A DNA stretch of 64,000 nucleotides from the NCBI GenBank assembly GCA_001972305.1, contig BDDD01000043.1:669717-733716 (forward strand). The letters are read 5' to 3'. The stretch is from Cephalotus follicularis (Eukaryota; Streptophyta; Magnoliopsida; Oxalidales; Cephalotaceae). The notes under the pieces are model-generated. The model made no database searches. It was not told the origin of the DNA and worked only from the letters and a program-made list of their open reading frames with translations. Within the stretch, counting starts at the first letter, position 1. Every line of letters starts with the position of its first letter. Below, in pieces: positions 47,245 through 58,921 of the stretch. The translations under genes were made by a program, and so were the position numbers.

Positions 47245-47958
47245 GACCTGTGAGTTTATTACTGGTCTGCCTTCAAACTTTACATCATACTCATCTAATT
47301 CGACCGACCACTTGATCAGCCTTCCTGAGAGGTCTGGCTTTTCTAGTACTTGTCTTAGTGGTTGGTCGGACAGGACCTTGTTAGTATGAGCTTGGAATTA
47401 CGGCCTCAACTTCCCTGCTGCTATAATCAGAGCATAAGCAATTTTTTCTACCTCCGGATACCTCCCCTCAGCATCGTTCAAGGATTTGCTGACATAATAT
47501 ACCGGCCTCTGAACTTTCTCCTCTTCTATGACAAGCAGTGTACTCACTGCTCCCGTTGTTGCCGCAAGGTACAAATACAAGTCCTCCCCATCCTAACATC
47601 TTGATATCAGAGGAGGGAAAGCCAGATATTCCTTCAACTTGTCGAAGGCTGCTTGACATTCATTCGACCATGAGAATCCCTTAGGATCTCTTAATACCTT
47701 GAAGAAATGATGGCACTTCTCTGCCGACTTTGAAACAAACCTGCTCAGGGCCGCTATTCTTCCATTCAACCTCTGTATATCCCTGATGGTCTGAGGAGGT
47801 CTCATGCTCTGAACTGCTGAAATTTTTTTCAGGTTGGCCTCTATTCCACTGTTTGAGACCATGAACCCGAGGAACTTACCAGAGGTGACCCCAAAATTAC
47901 ACTTGAAAGGATTGAGCTTCATTTTATATCTCCTTAACACTCCAAAAGTTTCTTCCAA
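47245..47958 (-). pseudogene. RT thumb/connection and first RNase H of the Tat element
   Basis: The frame 47593-47958 has LNPFKCNFGVTSGKFLGFMVS and RPPQTIRDIQRLNGRIAALSRF, the connection region after the RT active site, then a stop. The next piece (47398-47580) reads LYLAATTGAVSTLLV, PVYYVSKSLNDAEGRYP, the degenerate first RNase H of Tat elements. A frameshift near 47960 separates these from the RT core. Confidence 0.87.
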
Positions 47959-48356
47959 GTCTTTAATGTGGGGATCCTTGCTAGCGTCTTGACGAGCATG
48001 TCGTCGATATACACCTCCATGTTTCTCCCGATATGGGGTTCAAAGATTTTGTTGACCAATCGTTGGTAGGTTGCCCCGGCATTCTTCAATCCAAAGGGCA
48101 TGACTTTGTAACAATACATGCCTCTATCAGTGATAAAGGTTATCTTGTTCTCATCGGGCCCATACATGGGGATTTGATTATACCCCAAGTACGCATCCAA
48201 GAAGCTTAGCATCCTATACCCCGAGGTCGCATCCACCAACTGATCAATCTTTGGGAGGGGGAAGTGATCCTTTGGACAAGCCTTGTTAAGGTATGTGAAG
48301 TTAATGCACATCCTCCAGTTGCCATTTTCTTTCTTGACTAGGACCGGGTTCGCCAA
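47934..48356 (-). pseudogene. RT catalytic core of the Tat element
   Basis: LANPVLVKKENGNWRMCINF begins right after an in-frame TAG at 48357-48359. The active-site box VYIDDMLVKT is intact, and MPFGLKNAGATYQRLV precedes it. The frame changes after WKKLLEC. Confidence 0.92.
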
Positions 48357-49415
48357 CTAGTCAGAATAGAACCCCGCTTGTAATACCTTGCTCACCCCCT
48401 CGGCTATTATCTGCTGCCTCTCAGGAGCAAAGTTCCTTTTCTTCTGCCTAGTCGGAGGCCTCATAGGATCCATACTTAGCTCGTGCACCATCACTTCTGG
48501 GCTAATCCCAAAGACCTCCTCTGCTGACCAAGCGAATACATCTTTGTTATTTCTAAGGAATGTTATCAGTTCCCCTTTCTCCACCTCTCCAAGTTGTGAG
48601 CCGACTTGGATAATTCTTTCTTCATTTCCCTCCTCCACGGGCACTTGTAGCACTTCTTCATCAGGCTGTGGTCGCTCGGGCTCCACATCCCCTCTGAGCT
48701 CTACATTGGCAATGGGAAGTACTTTTTCCTTCCCTTTATCCATTATGGTAGTTTTGTAGCACTGCCTAGCCACCTGTTGGTCTCCTCTAACTTCCCCCAT
48801 ACCAAACCTTGTTGGGAACTTCATAACCAAGTGTCTCGTAGACACTATTGCCTCCATCAAGTTCAAACCTGGTCGCCCGACTATGGCATTGTACAGGCTT
48901 GGTGTGTCTACCACCAGGAACGTCATCTGTACCTGGGTCTGACGTGGGGCCGTACCTACAACCACGGAGAGGTCGATGGATCCTAGAGGATGGACCATCT
49001 CCCCTGCAAAGCCGACCAGTGGGGTTTTCACAGGCCTAAGCTTGTCGGTCGGCATCCTCAGTTGATCAAATGCATGCTTGTACAAGATATCCGCTGAACT
49101 CCCGCTATTAATGAGGATCCTCTTCATAGTGAAAAGCGCCACTTGAAAAGTTACCACCACTGGGTCATCATGAGGGATACGTACTCCCTCATAGTCCACC
49201 TCAGAGAAGGATATTACCTCCTCATCTCCACCTGTTCTCAACCTCTTACTATGGTGAATTTGTTGCACAGTAAGGGATTGCCTTCCATTAGCCTTTCTGG
49301 AATTCTCTAGAGATAGTATGGATGACTCATCTAGACTGCTGCTGCTGCTCCTCTGGCTACTGTGGAGCTTCTTCTTTGTGCTCCCTTCCCCCCTGAGGAG
49401 CATTCCTATCCACAT
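48357..49415 (-). pseudogene. protease and RT N-terminal region of the Tat element
   Basis: The retropepsin signature reads ILINSGSSADILYKHAF; the catalytic Asp of the usual (V/I)D-(N/S)-G position is Asn, so the protease should be inactive. The flap and VDTPSLYNAIVGRPGLN follow. The end contains FAPERQQIIAEGVSKVLQAG, the start of RT, and stops at a TAG. It is in a different frame from gag. Confidence 0.9.
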
Positions 49416-51042
49416 ACTTGCGTAGGTGCCCCTTGCGAATCAGGTCCTCAATTTGATTCTTTAGTTGCCTGCACTTCTCGGTATCGTGCCCGTGCTCACG
49501 ATGGTACCGGCAATATTTTTTTGTGTCACTCTTCTCAGCTGAGGACCTCATTGGTGTAGGCCATTGAATGGGAACATTATCCTTCTCCACTGCAAGTATC
49601 CTGGTACATGTCTCCATGAGAGGGGCAAAATTGTTATAAGCTAGGATGGGCGCCCCACCCCTTGGTGACCTCTCTCTCTTGGAGAGCTTATGTGCGAGGT
49701 CATCCCTATGGAGCTTGGACCTCTCCTTCCTCTTATCTTTCTTCCCGGGAGCATTTCATGAATACTCCCCCTTCTCCACCAGATGGCCCGACCAGGATGT
49801 TTTTTGTTTCCTAGCTTCCATCCCCTCCTCGTCATTGATATACCTCTCTGCTCTTCTCAGCAGGTCTGCCATATCCACTGTGGGCTTCTTCAGCAGAGAG
49901 AAACTGAAGGGGGAGTTGTCCTTTAGCCCACTATTCAGAGCTGCAAGAGCGAAAGACGGTTCCAAGTCTTTCACCATGAGAGACTCCTTGTTGATTATGG
50001 TGAGGTAGTCTCTTAGTGATTCATCTCTCCCTAGCACCACGTTAATCAAATGGGTTGAATTCCTCCTTTGCGTGGTGCTATTGAGGGATTTGGTGATGAA
50101 CAATTGCGCAAACTGCTCGAAATTCTCCACTGATCCCTCTGCCAGGGTAGAATACCATGACTGGGCAACTCCAGTCAATGTTGTCAGGAATCCTCTACAG
50201 AGCATCGCATCCGAGGCCTGGTGCACTAACATGGTTTGGATGTAGGTGCGCACATGTTGGATGGGGTCCGTGGACCCATCATACTCCTTGAGACTCCAGA
50301 ACCTGAATACACTAGGGATATGTTCCTTCATGATCTCGATTGTGAACGGGTTGGCGCTAATGTTGCGCACCTCGGACAGATATCCCCTTGGCTGCTCGGT
50401 TCCTCGTAGCCTTTTCTCCATCTCCACAAGTTTTTTGTTCATTGCTTGCTCAATGTCTTCAATGTTCCTAGCCTTGCTGGAAACCCATGACTCTCCCACC
50501 AGTGTGGTCGTGTGGTTCAACCTACTCTCCCACACTGTTCCAGTCTTGTGCGAGGCATTGGAGCGCACACGTATCTCCTCAGCATCCCCCTGGCGATCCA
50601 CTTCCATTGCTTGGCGCTTGGGATGGTCTGGTCGGGGATTGTTGTTGTGATCCCGGGCAATTGAGGACTCTATCCTCTGAGATGTATTAATCTCAGCTCT
50701 CCTCCTCAGGGGTGTATCAACCTCTGACCGCCTTAGGGGGAGCATGCCCCTTAGCAGGTTTCGCCTTTGCCCATGGGGGCATTGGTTCTCCTGGACCGGC
50801 CTGTGCGGTTCAGATTGTCCTCGGACCACTGGTTGATCAGGTCCAGCCTGATTTTGGTTGGCTAAACTGGTAGCTAACAAGTTGGTGAGGCGCTCCACTC
50901 CTTGGAGCAACTGTGTGAATTGCTCCCTAGTAATGGGAGCTTGCTCAGCAGCGGCAGCAACCTGTACAGCGGCTGGTGGGTTATTTCCAGTAGCAGTCTG
51001 GTTGCCATCAGCTATTGAGTTGTTGTTGTTTCTTCTCGGCAT
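49357..51042 (-). pseudogene. gag of the Tat element with one internal stop
   Basis: The ATG at 51042 lies about 45 bases from the 5' LTR and is the natural start (MPRRNNNNSIADGNQ). A 428-residue frame holds the gag core (MKEHIPSVFRFWSLKEYDGS, then LTGVAQSWYSTL and RDYLTIINKESL) and ends at a TGA (49756-49758). The same frame then continues to the knuckle CRYHREHGHDTEKCRQLKNQ and a basic tail to 49357. One base change could therefore have closed an otherwise long gag. The N-terminal third is rich in Asn, Gln and Arg. Confidence 0.92.
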
Positions 51043-51069
51043 GATTCTTAGTATCTTTTTGCTGTGTTT

Positions 51070-51087
51070 CCCACAGACGGCGCCAAC
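51070..51087 (-). promoter_or_regulatory. primer-binding site of the Tat element (TGGCGCC type)
   Basis: On the minus strand it reads TTGGCGCCGTCTGTGGGA directly beside the LTR end. TGGCGCC sites are usual in Tat/Athila elements, unlike the Met-tRNA sites of the other elements here. Confidence 0.85.
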
Positions 51088-51584
51088 TGTTGATACAAAA
51101 AACTTCTACTCAACAGTATCCTACATGGAGGACTTTGATTTGTTGAGAGAAACGCTTGAATGCTCCGAGAAGATGATGAAACTGGTGATGTGTTCCCTAC
51201 ACAAGTAAATAAACAGATCGTAGGTCCAGAAAGTTGAACTCCCGGGGACACTCCGATGCTTAAGTTAAACAATGCATAGAGAATTGAAGGTGCTTTTATA
51301 TGTAAAAATAGTTGACCTGTGTATAATCGTTGATTCTTATATTTATAGTCATAGAATGTAACTGTTAAGCATAGATTTTGGAATTGATATGTATCCCCTA
51401 AGGAAATGTCCGAGGATTGCAGACGTATCCCTGATCTCCACCGGATTTGGCGCCAGTATGCCTATTAAGCGCGATTATTTGAGTTGGTAACGCCTGACCA
51501 CGTGTCTGTGGCTCTGGTGGACATCTGACGTCATGTTCTGAGGACACGTGGTAAGGCTCTTTTAGTAGAATTTTTACCGTATCA
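51088..51584 (-). repeat. 5' LTR of the Tat element
   Basis: It runs TGTTGATACAAAA to CGTATCA, 497 bases, with GTGAC following. A minus-strand TATA box CTATAAATATAA lies at 51337-51348; the 3' LTR has lost it. Confidence 0.93.
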
Positions 51585-52592
51585 GTGACCAACTAATGAA
51601 TATCAACATATAAATTCCATATGAGCAGTTTGCAATCACATCCTGTATTGATTTAGTCCACTAAAATTGTATGCAATTTTAAATCTGTTTTTTCCTAAAG
51701 TAATATACTAAAACTGAGAAAATGCAAAACATGAAAGTTGTATCCAACACTTCAAAGTTTTCGTAACAGTAAAGAACTCAAAATTTGGCTAAGAATTGAG
51801 TGAGATAAAAATTTTATAAGATCATCCAAAACTGTACTAAAACTAAGAATTAGATGTAGGTTTTAAATCAACTTATTAACAACCTTCTTGACCAACTAAT
51901 GAATAGCAACATATAAATTCCATATGAACAGTTTGCAATCCCATCCTATTCTGATTTAGCTCATGAAAATTGTATGCAATGCATTCCAAATATGAAACAT
52001 GAAAAAAATGCAAACATAAAGTTAAAATGTGATGTTACCTACCACCACAGCCCTTGAGAACTCTTTCCTCTTCTTCTCCCACTCTCTCTTTATCGTTTTA
52101 TTTATTTATTTATTTAAATGGTAGACTTATGAGTTAAGCCTGGTCTCTTTCTACATTCAAAGATAAGCATACGAAAATAGTGAGTCTTATTCTCAATTAA
52201 TACTCTCCACTAAATCAGTTCCCTAAAGTGGTGGTTACACAAACCTATTCTAACTCCAGTAGTGTTTAAATTCTATTTAACATACTGAAGCTTATAATAT
52301 TATCTCAAAAATCTATAGTTAAGAAAAATAAAATCTAGGTTATCACAAATAGGTTTGTTATAAACTGTCCCCAATCATTAAGTTTGAAAAAAAATATATA
52401 TAATTATCAAATGCTTTTGTAAAACCATAGTTATCTAAGACATGGGGACGTAAGAAGGTGAAAAGCTGGAATATCACTCCCTGTACTTGTGGATTTTTGT
52501 ACTTGATGTCTAGTGCATACCATAAAAAATATTCATACAAATCGATGTAACTGAAAAATGCTAATATTCTTCAAACAATTATAGTGCGCGCG

Positions 52593-52630
<38 letters not shown>

Positions 52631-52710
52631 CTATATATATATATATAGCAACTTGAATATGGATTTTTGATATTATAATATGAGTAAAGAGTTTAATTTT
52701 GAACACATAC
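51585..52710 (-). repeat. family-X LTR continuation after the Tat element
   Basis: It contains the end of tandem copy 1 (51585-51675), copy 2 (51676-51985), a CT-rich stretch with (ATTT)n (52060-52115) and a (TA)n microsatellite (52595-52650) preceded by GTGCGCGCGTATG. No supported gene. Confidence 0.65.
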
Positions 52711-54613
52711 GAGTAATGCTATTTATCACAAGTGAGGTAGCATCACAAATGAGTTGTCAAATATTATTAGTGTTTTTTTAAACATTATTAATTATGTTTT
52801 GACTTTTAATAAAACAATCGTTAACAATATTTAGACAACTCATTTGTGATATACTTGTGATGCTAGTTGTGACATCTGTGTCCCAGTAGTCTGTGTCTGT
52901 GAGCCTACGTGGCGTTCTATCTGTCTATCTAGCGGTCAGTCTATTATTCTGGCATTCATGACATATGCATCATAGCATTAATAAATTTTTATCAGTGTGA
53001 TTTTATTCCGATGGTATATCTGTATAACAAATAAATTTTTCTTGCTTTAAATTAAATGATATTTTACTGAAATTGTTACTAAATTTGAAAAATAATCCAA
53101 GTGGTATGTCCTAAAAATTCAATTTATGTTCGTATCGGTTAAATTCTGGACAAAAACCCAGTCCGTTATGGTTGAGTATAAAAATTTGGATTCTCTCTTT
53201 TTTCTTTTATCTCTTTCTCTCTCACCCTCTCTCCTTTTCTCTCTCTTCTCCCTCGCTGCCGCCAGTGTCACTGTCGAAATGACGTTGGCAAGGCACCGGC
53301 GAAACCGTCGGCGAGACCACCGTGGCCTCACGAGCATATCGGACCCAACCCCTGCACCGGTGAGAAGTCCCTATGCGCACGTGACCCGCTTCTCTCCCCG
53401 CCATTGTCGTGCGCCAGATCTCCTTCTCCGGTGTCGGTCACGACAAGGCGAGCCCAGATCCGGCATCAACGCGTCAAGGCGAGTCCAACGCGACCAGCCC
53501 CGACCCATGGCGACGCTCACAGCGCAAGTCAATAGCGAGGACAGCCAAGTCAAGCGCGATCATTCTGGCCAGATGCGGTGACATCGTGACCAATGCACCT
53601 CCAATCCGTGATCCCCGACCTCTGGCGCACCAGATACGACCATCCCCGCTCTTGTATGACCACCACGCCTGGCTGACACGCTCAAGTCAGTGGCGGCGCA
53701 TGAGATGTGTTCTGTACCAGTTTCGCTCCGTGATTTCCTGCTCCGTACTCGGTTTAGTCTATTTCCGGTAAACTTTGAGCTTTCTCCGTTAGTTTTACTT
53801 TCCGTTGAATTTCGTATTTCCGTACCTGTTTCTATGGTTTTAAGAACTTAACTTGTTTATATAATTCGAAATTGGATAACCTGGACAACCACTTGGACTT
53901 GCTTTAGTGATTTCAAAATTGTGTTTAATTGAATATACGTTGGAGTCATGTTTGGGTTTAGGTTTTATGTCGTGTTTGAGTTCTGATAGTCTATTGTCTT
54001 TCAATCTGTCTGTCTGTTGGCAGAGGACCCTGCTTTTGATGTCAGCCATGGAGGCGACCAGTCGTAGGACTTGTTCGTCTGTTCTATGAGTGGAACGTCT
54101 TTCTTTAACCCTTTTTATTCTGAAATTCTTTTAAATGACTTAAATGTTTAAACGTGTTCACTAATTTGTTTATGTATCTGAATGAACTTGGATCTACTTC
54201 ATTTCTGAAATATGTTAAGTTTTAATGTCTTATACATTCTTTGAATGTTTTACAAATGCTCGCATGATGATAGTCATAGTATGACATTATTTTCAGTTAT
54301 ATATGTACTTGATAAGAAAATGATTTATGTATCTGTTTGAATATGTTTTAAGTCTGTTTTGAGGCATTGGTGATTTCTGTACTTGTTGAATCTGTTTAAA
54401 TATGTTTCGATGCACTAGTGATCTCGGTAAGTATTAGTTACCTTTTTGTTGCCCATGAGGCACTATCTACACGTGTATGAACATCTGTTGATGCTTTGAT
54501 ACAACGGTATCATTGCCACTATTATCTGCTGGATGTTTGGCCCGGCGAGGCTCAAGAGTCAACCTTACCTTGTAGACTCATTGCATCTTTATATATTTAT
54601 TCTGTTTAATATG

Positions 54614-57204
54614 TGTGACATCCGTGTCCCAGTAGTCTGCGTCTGTGAGCCCACATGGCCTTATGTCTGTCTGTCTAGCTGGTAGTCTGTTTTTCGGGGA
54701 TTCATGACATATGCATCATGACATCAATAAATTTTTATGATTTTATTATGATGGTTTTCTGCATTAGAAATTAATTTTCTTTTCTGTGAATTAAATGATG
54801 TTTTTCTGAAATGACCGCTGAATTCAAAAAATAAGCCAAGTGGTATGTCATAAAAATCCAATTTCTGTCCGTATCGGTTAAATTCTGAACAAAAACCAAT
54901 ATGTTATGGTTGAATACATATATTTATGGGAGAAATGCCATTTTTTAATATCATTTTGCCTTTCTCTCTCCTCTCTCCCTGACTTTCTCTCTCCTCTATG
55001 TCGTTCTCTCTATGCCTTCTACCACCGGCGTCACTGCAGAACCGACGCCGATGAAGATATTGGCGTGACCGCCGTAACCTCCTGAGTCCACTGAGCCCCA
55101 CCACCGCGTCGACGAACCTCTCATGCGCATGCACGAAGCCCTTCTCTCTTAGCCTATGTTTTACGTCATTTCTCCGTCTCCGGTGACCGTCACGGCAATG
55201 TGAGCCCAGATCCGACATCATGGCGTTGCGGCGGTTCGAACACGACCAGCCCCGACCCATGACGACGTCGGTAGCGCAGATCGGCCGGGAAGGCAGTCGC
55301 TGTCAACGCGCCCGTTCTATCCAGACGCGGCGGCACCGTGACCAACGTGCCTCAGATTCGTGATCCCCAGCCTCCGACATACCAGATCCGGTCTTCTCTA
55401 CTGCTGACAGGAGACCGCGTGTGGTGACGCGTTGGCCCACACATCGGCAGCCTTCTGCAGCCCTTTCTGACAGCTTTCTAACTCCGTTTTCTGCATGGAG
55501 GTGATCCGTTCCAGTTCCGCTGCGGGGTCTCGCTCTGTACTCTGTTCTATACAATTTTGGTAACTTTAAAACTTTTATCCATTAGTTTGTTATATGTTGA
55601 ATTCTGTAATTTTGTATCTGTTTCTGTGGTAATAAGAACTTGAAATGTGTAATCAACTCGAAATTGGATAACCTGGACAACCACTTGGACTTTAATGATT
55701 TTCTACAGGGTGTTTAAATTGATGGTTTAAAAGATGTTTTAATAATCAGACTTCTGTTTCTGTCGACCGTATAGGTCGATTATAGTTTTCTGACATCTGC
55801 ATGCATGTCATTGTATAAAGCTTTGCACGTCTTAATACGTGTTTGAGTTTTGATAGTATGTTATCTGTCTGTCTGTTTCTCTGTATAGCAGAGGATCATG
55901 CTATTGAGGTCTGTCATGGAGGCAACCAGTCGTGTGGCTTGTTCGTCTGTACTGTGAGTAGAACGCCTTTCTTTAACCTTTTTATTCTGAAGTTCTTTTA
56001 ATTGGTTTGAATGTTTGAACGTTTTTCGCTTAAGTATTTCTGTATCTGAATGATTTTGGGTTATTCTGTATTCTAAAATCTGTTAAATATGTTTGGATGC
56101 ATGGTGATCTCGGTATTGTATTAGTTACTTATCTGATGCCCATGAGAGGCACTATCTGCACGTGTATGACCTTCTGTTCTGATACTTTGACACGACGGTG
56201 TCATTGCCACTATTTTGCTAGACGTTTAGCCCGAAGGTGCCCAGGCGTCAACCTTACCTAGTAGACCCATTGCATCTTTATATATTTATTCTATTTAGAC
56301 TCTGTTAAATACTATATTATATCTAAGTTTCTAAGGATATTAATCTGTTTTAAGGAAATGATCTGGTTTTCTACTAATTTATGGAAATATCTGTTTTGTA
56401 AATGGGTTTTGAATGTATATTCTGTTTAAGTTGTTTTAATCTGTTTTGTAAATCAAATCATGGATTTTGATTCTATTTCTGAAATTCTGTTTCGGTTGTT
56501 TTACACTTTTGTTATATCATTTATGCAAAGATGTTTTTATGCGAACAAAACTCTGCGGAGTCTTTTGTTCCGTCTCACGAGTCCTGTGGACTAACACCCT
56601 CCTCTGTTTTCTGTTTTTAGTTCTGACAGGTTAGTCTGCCGAGCTTTGTCAGCTGAAGTCAGTCGATCTATTGAGGTGAGACCACAAGGGCATGCATACC
56701 AGAGTCAACATATGCATATCATTCACGACATTAGTATTTAAATTTCTGCATTTCTTATGTTTTTATAACCGTTTTGGTTTTGTTTAAAAGGGCTGAGCCC
56801 TATTCAGATTTTAAGTTTTGTTAATATGGTTGAGGCAGAGCCCAACCCATACTTGTTTTCTGTTTAAATTGTGGTCTGTTGAGGGCTGAGTCCATTTTAT
56901 AAACTGTTTCCTCCTTCGGGAGTGTGGTTGCTGAGGGCTGAGCCCATTTTTATAAACTGTGTTTTTCTTTACAGAGGGAATAATCCGATAAACGAATACT
57001 ACATGCCCGATTTTCATAAAATTTAAGAGTTAGAATTATTTTCAAGTTTTTGAAGAAACTTTTCAATTTTGAAGAAACTTTCTATTTATAAAAATGTATT
57101 TCTGAATCTCTGTTTTACAGAACCTACGAAGTGAGTCTCTTATGGGAGGCTTGGCCTCGCAGAGGACGCGACGGATTCCAGCTGGGCTGGGTCCAAGTGT
57201 GTTA
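54614..57204 (+). repeat. solo LTR B, TSD ATATG/GTATG, inside LTR A
   Basis: It starts TGTGACATCCGTGTCCC and ends near CCAAGTGTGTTA (expected GTGTGACA). ATATG precedes (54609-54613) and GTATG follows (57205-57209). It shows the same order as LTRs A and C: CT-rich leader at 54960-55020, GC-rich leader to about 55550, then GAGGGCTGAGCCC repeated (56880-56950). Confidence 0.85.
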
Positions 57205-57593
57205 GTATGACTTTTTGCTGACGCGGTTAATTTTTATTTTATAATCTGTTTTATATATTAGCTTTTGGATTTTTATTATGTTTATGATATTCGGTTTAAG
57301 TTGTTTTATACTTCTATTTAAAACTATGCTGCAACAATACCATTTTATGCGAGCAAAACTCTTCCCGAGTCTTTTGTTCCATCTCACTAGTCTTGTGGAT
57401 TAACCCCCCTCCTTTTTCAGTTATGACAGGTTAGTCTGTTGAACTCTGTCAGCCAAAATCAGTCAGTCTGCTGAGGTGAGATCATGAGGGCATGCCTACC
57501 AGAGTCTCAACATGTGCATATCATCCACCACATCACCATTTAAATTTTTGCATTACTTATGCTTTTATATAAATATTTTTATAGTTTTGTTTT

Positions 57594-58921
57594 TGTTGAC
57601 GTTTTAGTCTCAATTCTAGTTTTGATGATAACATATTTGCTTTTAACAAAGTTTATTTTATGTGCAAGATACTTGAAATCTCACAAAAGGCAAAAAGATA
57701 GTTTTAACATAAAAGACATCGACGCGATTTAAAGAAAACATCGACGTCTTTTAGCTCCAAGAGTTACATGTGGTTTTTCATGAAAGACATCGATCTCATT
57801 ATCAAACTACATCGATGTCTTTAGCTCCAAAAGTTACAAGCCGCTTTTCATAAAAGACATCGATCCCTTTCTGAGAAGACATCAACGTCTTTAGCACTGA
57901 AAGTTACAGGCAGATTTCCTTCAAAGGCATCGATCTTTTTCTGAACAGACATCGATGTTTCAACTCAAAATCATCGATGTGTTTATAAGGACATCGATGT
58001 GTTTAAATCTCTAAAGTTACAGGCTAATTCTAAAGAAAGACATCGATCCGATTCTATGAAGATATCGACGTCCAATTAAAAGACATCGATCTCGTAATAA
58101 AAACATCGATGTGTTTTTCATAACATCTATTTTTCCAGAAAAGACATCGATCTTTTACAAAGACATCGATGTGTTGCTCATATCTTCAAAGTCTGGCGAC
58201 AACTCCAGAAAAGACATCGACGCCCATTATAGACATCGATGCCTTTCCACAAAAAATACGCCCCGGATGCTAGCAACAGCTAGTTAACTGATGAAGACAT
58301 CGACGCCTATCAAAGACATCAATGGCTTTGGTTCAACGGCTACATAACAGAGTTTACAACAAATCATCAGATTTTCAAATCTTAACCTCCATGATTTAAG
58401 CAACGGATACAAGGAATTTTTTGCTATAAAAAGGAAGATCCAAGCCTTCAGAAGACATCAAGAAACAGAGAATTTAAGCAATCAAGCAAGTTACATTCTA
58501 CAAAATTCAAAGTGCTCTTAGTGTCGAAAAAAGCTTCAAAGCTTTACCTTTTAAATTCTTTCTTGTGTTCTTCATTGTAAGCCAAATCAAACCTACTGAG
58601 AGGTTGTACTGTAAACACTTTTTAAACACTTGCAAAAGAGGAGAATCCTCTAAGGTCTTGAGGTCAAGGTTAAGTAATTGAGTTCAATCAAAAATTTGTG
58701 AGGTGTAACGAATTGATTCCTCAATCAATTCGAGATAGTGGAAACTAAGGAGCTCCCTTGGGAAAAGTGGACGTAGGCAAGAGTTAGCCGAACCACTCTA
58801 AAAACAGAGAATCTTTCTTTCCCAATACTCTTTACTTTAAAGTTTTTATTTGTTTGTATTTGCTTTAATATTCAATTCACCCCGACACTTGTATATTGCA
58901 AGAGTTGTTTTTATTATTTCA
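57594..58921 (+). repeat. copia-type solo LTR, 1.33 kb, TSD GTTTT, inside LTR A
   Basis: It starts TGTTGACGTTTTAG and ends TTATTATTTCA, flanked by GTTTT (57589-57593, 58922-58926). Near the end is CAATTCACCCCGACACTTGT, resembling the TTCACCCCC-type end of Sire/Tork copia LTRs. A TATA box (GCTATAAAAAGG, 58423-58434) follows about twenty ACATCGATNN motifs (57717-58325). It lacks coding sequence. Confidence 0.85.
57717..58325 (+). repeat. array of ~20 ACATCGATGT-type motifs upstream of a TATA box
   Basis: Ten-base motifs ACATCGAYSY occur about every 20-45 bases. Forms ending TC (ACATCGATCT, ACATCGATCC) alternate with the perfect palindrome ACATCGATGT or with ACATCGACGT. A second, looser period adds AAAGTTACAGGC-like segments. 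All lie in the U3 part of the LTR, upstream of the TATA box at 58423. Confidence 0.9.

Larger units (their letters stand above)
40981..51584 (-). mobile_element. full-length Tat/Retand-type Ty3/gypsy element, inactive
   Basis: Both LTRs are present (407 and 497 bases, TGTTGATAC...GTATCA) with flanking ATGAC and GTGAC, a 5-base TSD with one change. Minus-strand order: primer-binding site TTGGCGCCGTCTGTGGG, gag with a CRYHREHGHDTEKC knuckle, protease, RT, RNase H, a second archaeal-type RNase H, integrase. A long extra region before the 3' LTR carries an antisense ORF on +. Dual RNase H plus antisense ORF is the signature of the Tat clade (Retand/Tat/Ogre). Stops, frameshifts and a mutated protease make it inactive. 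By eye the LTRs differ at roughly 5 percent of aligned bases. Confidence 0.94.
38671..52700 (-). repeat. 5' LTR, family X, interrupted (right end uncertain)
   Basis: It begins TGACACCCCCAACC and is homologous to 59612-60390 (for example AACAAAGGATATGAGCTCAA and AGAGTTGTTCATCT in both). It holds a Cassandra TRIM (39775-40628), a ~310-bp tandem repeat (40745-51985, split) and the Tat element (40981-51584). Past 52000 there is a CT-rich, ATTT-rich stretch and a (TA)n region. I could not place the far end; it is before the MITE at 52711. Confidence 0.7.

Noticed and set aside
53126..53581. 151-residue + frame in the LTR A leader, and similar GC-rich frames in LTRs B and C (60806-61330)
   Set aside because: Frames overlap on both strands, have arginine/proline-rich low-complexity products, are not conserved in frame among LTRs A, B and C, and lie in a GC-rich LTR leader.
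57717..58325. CRISPR-like look: short repeats with similar-sized spacers
   Set aside because: The repeats are only about ten bases and imperfect, the spacers are not unique-length, and the array lies in a plant LTR upstream of a TATA box.
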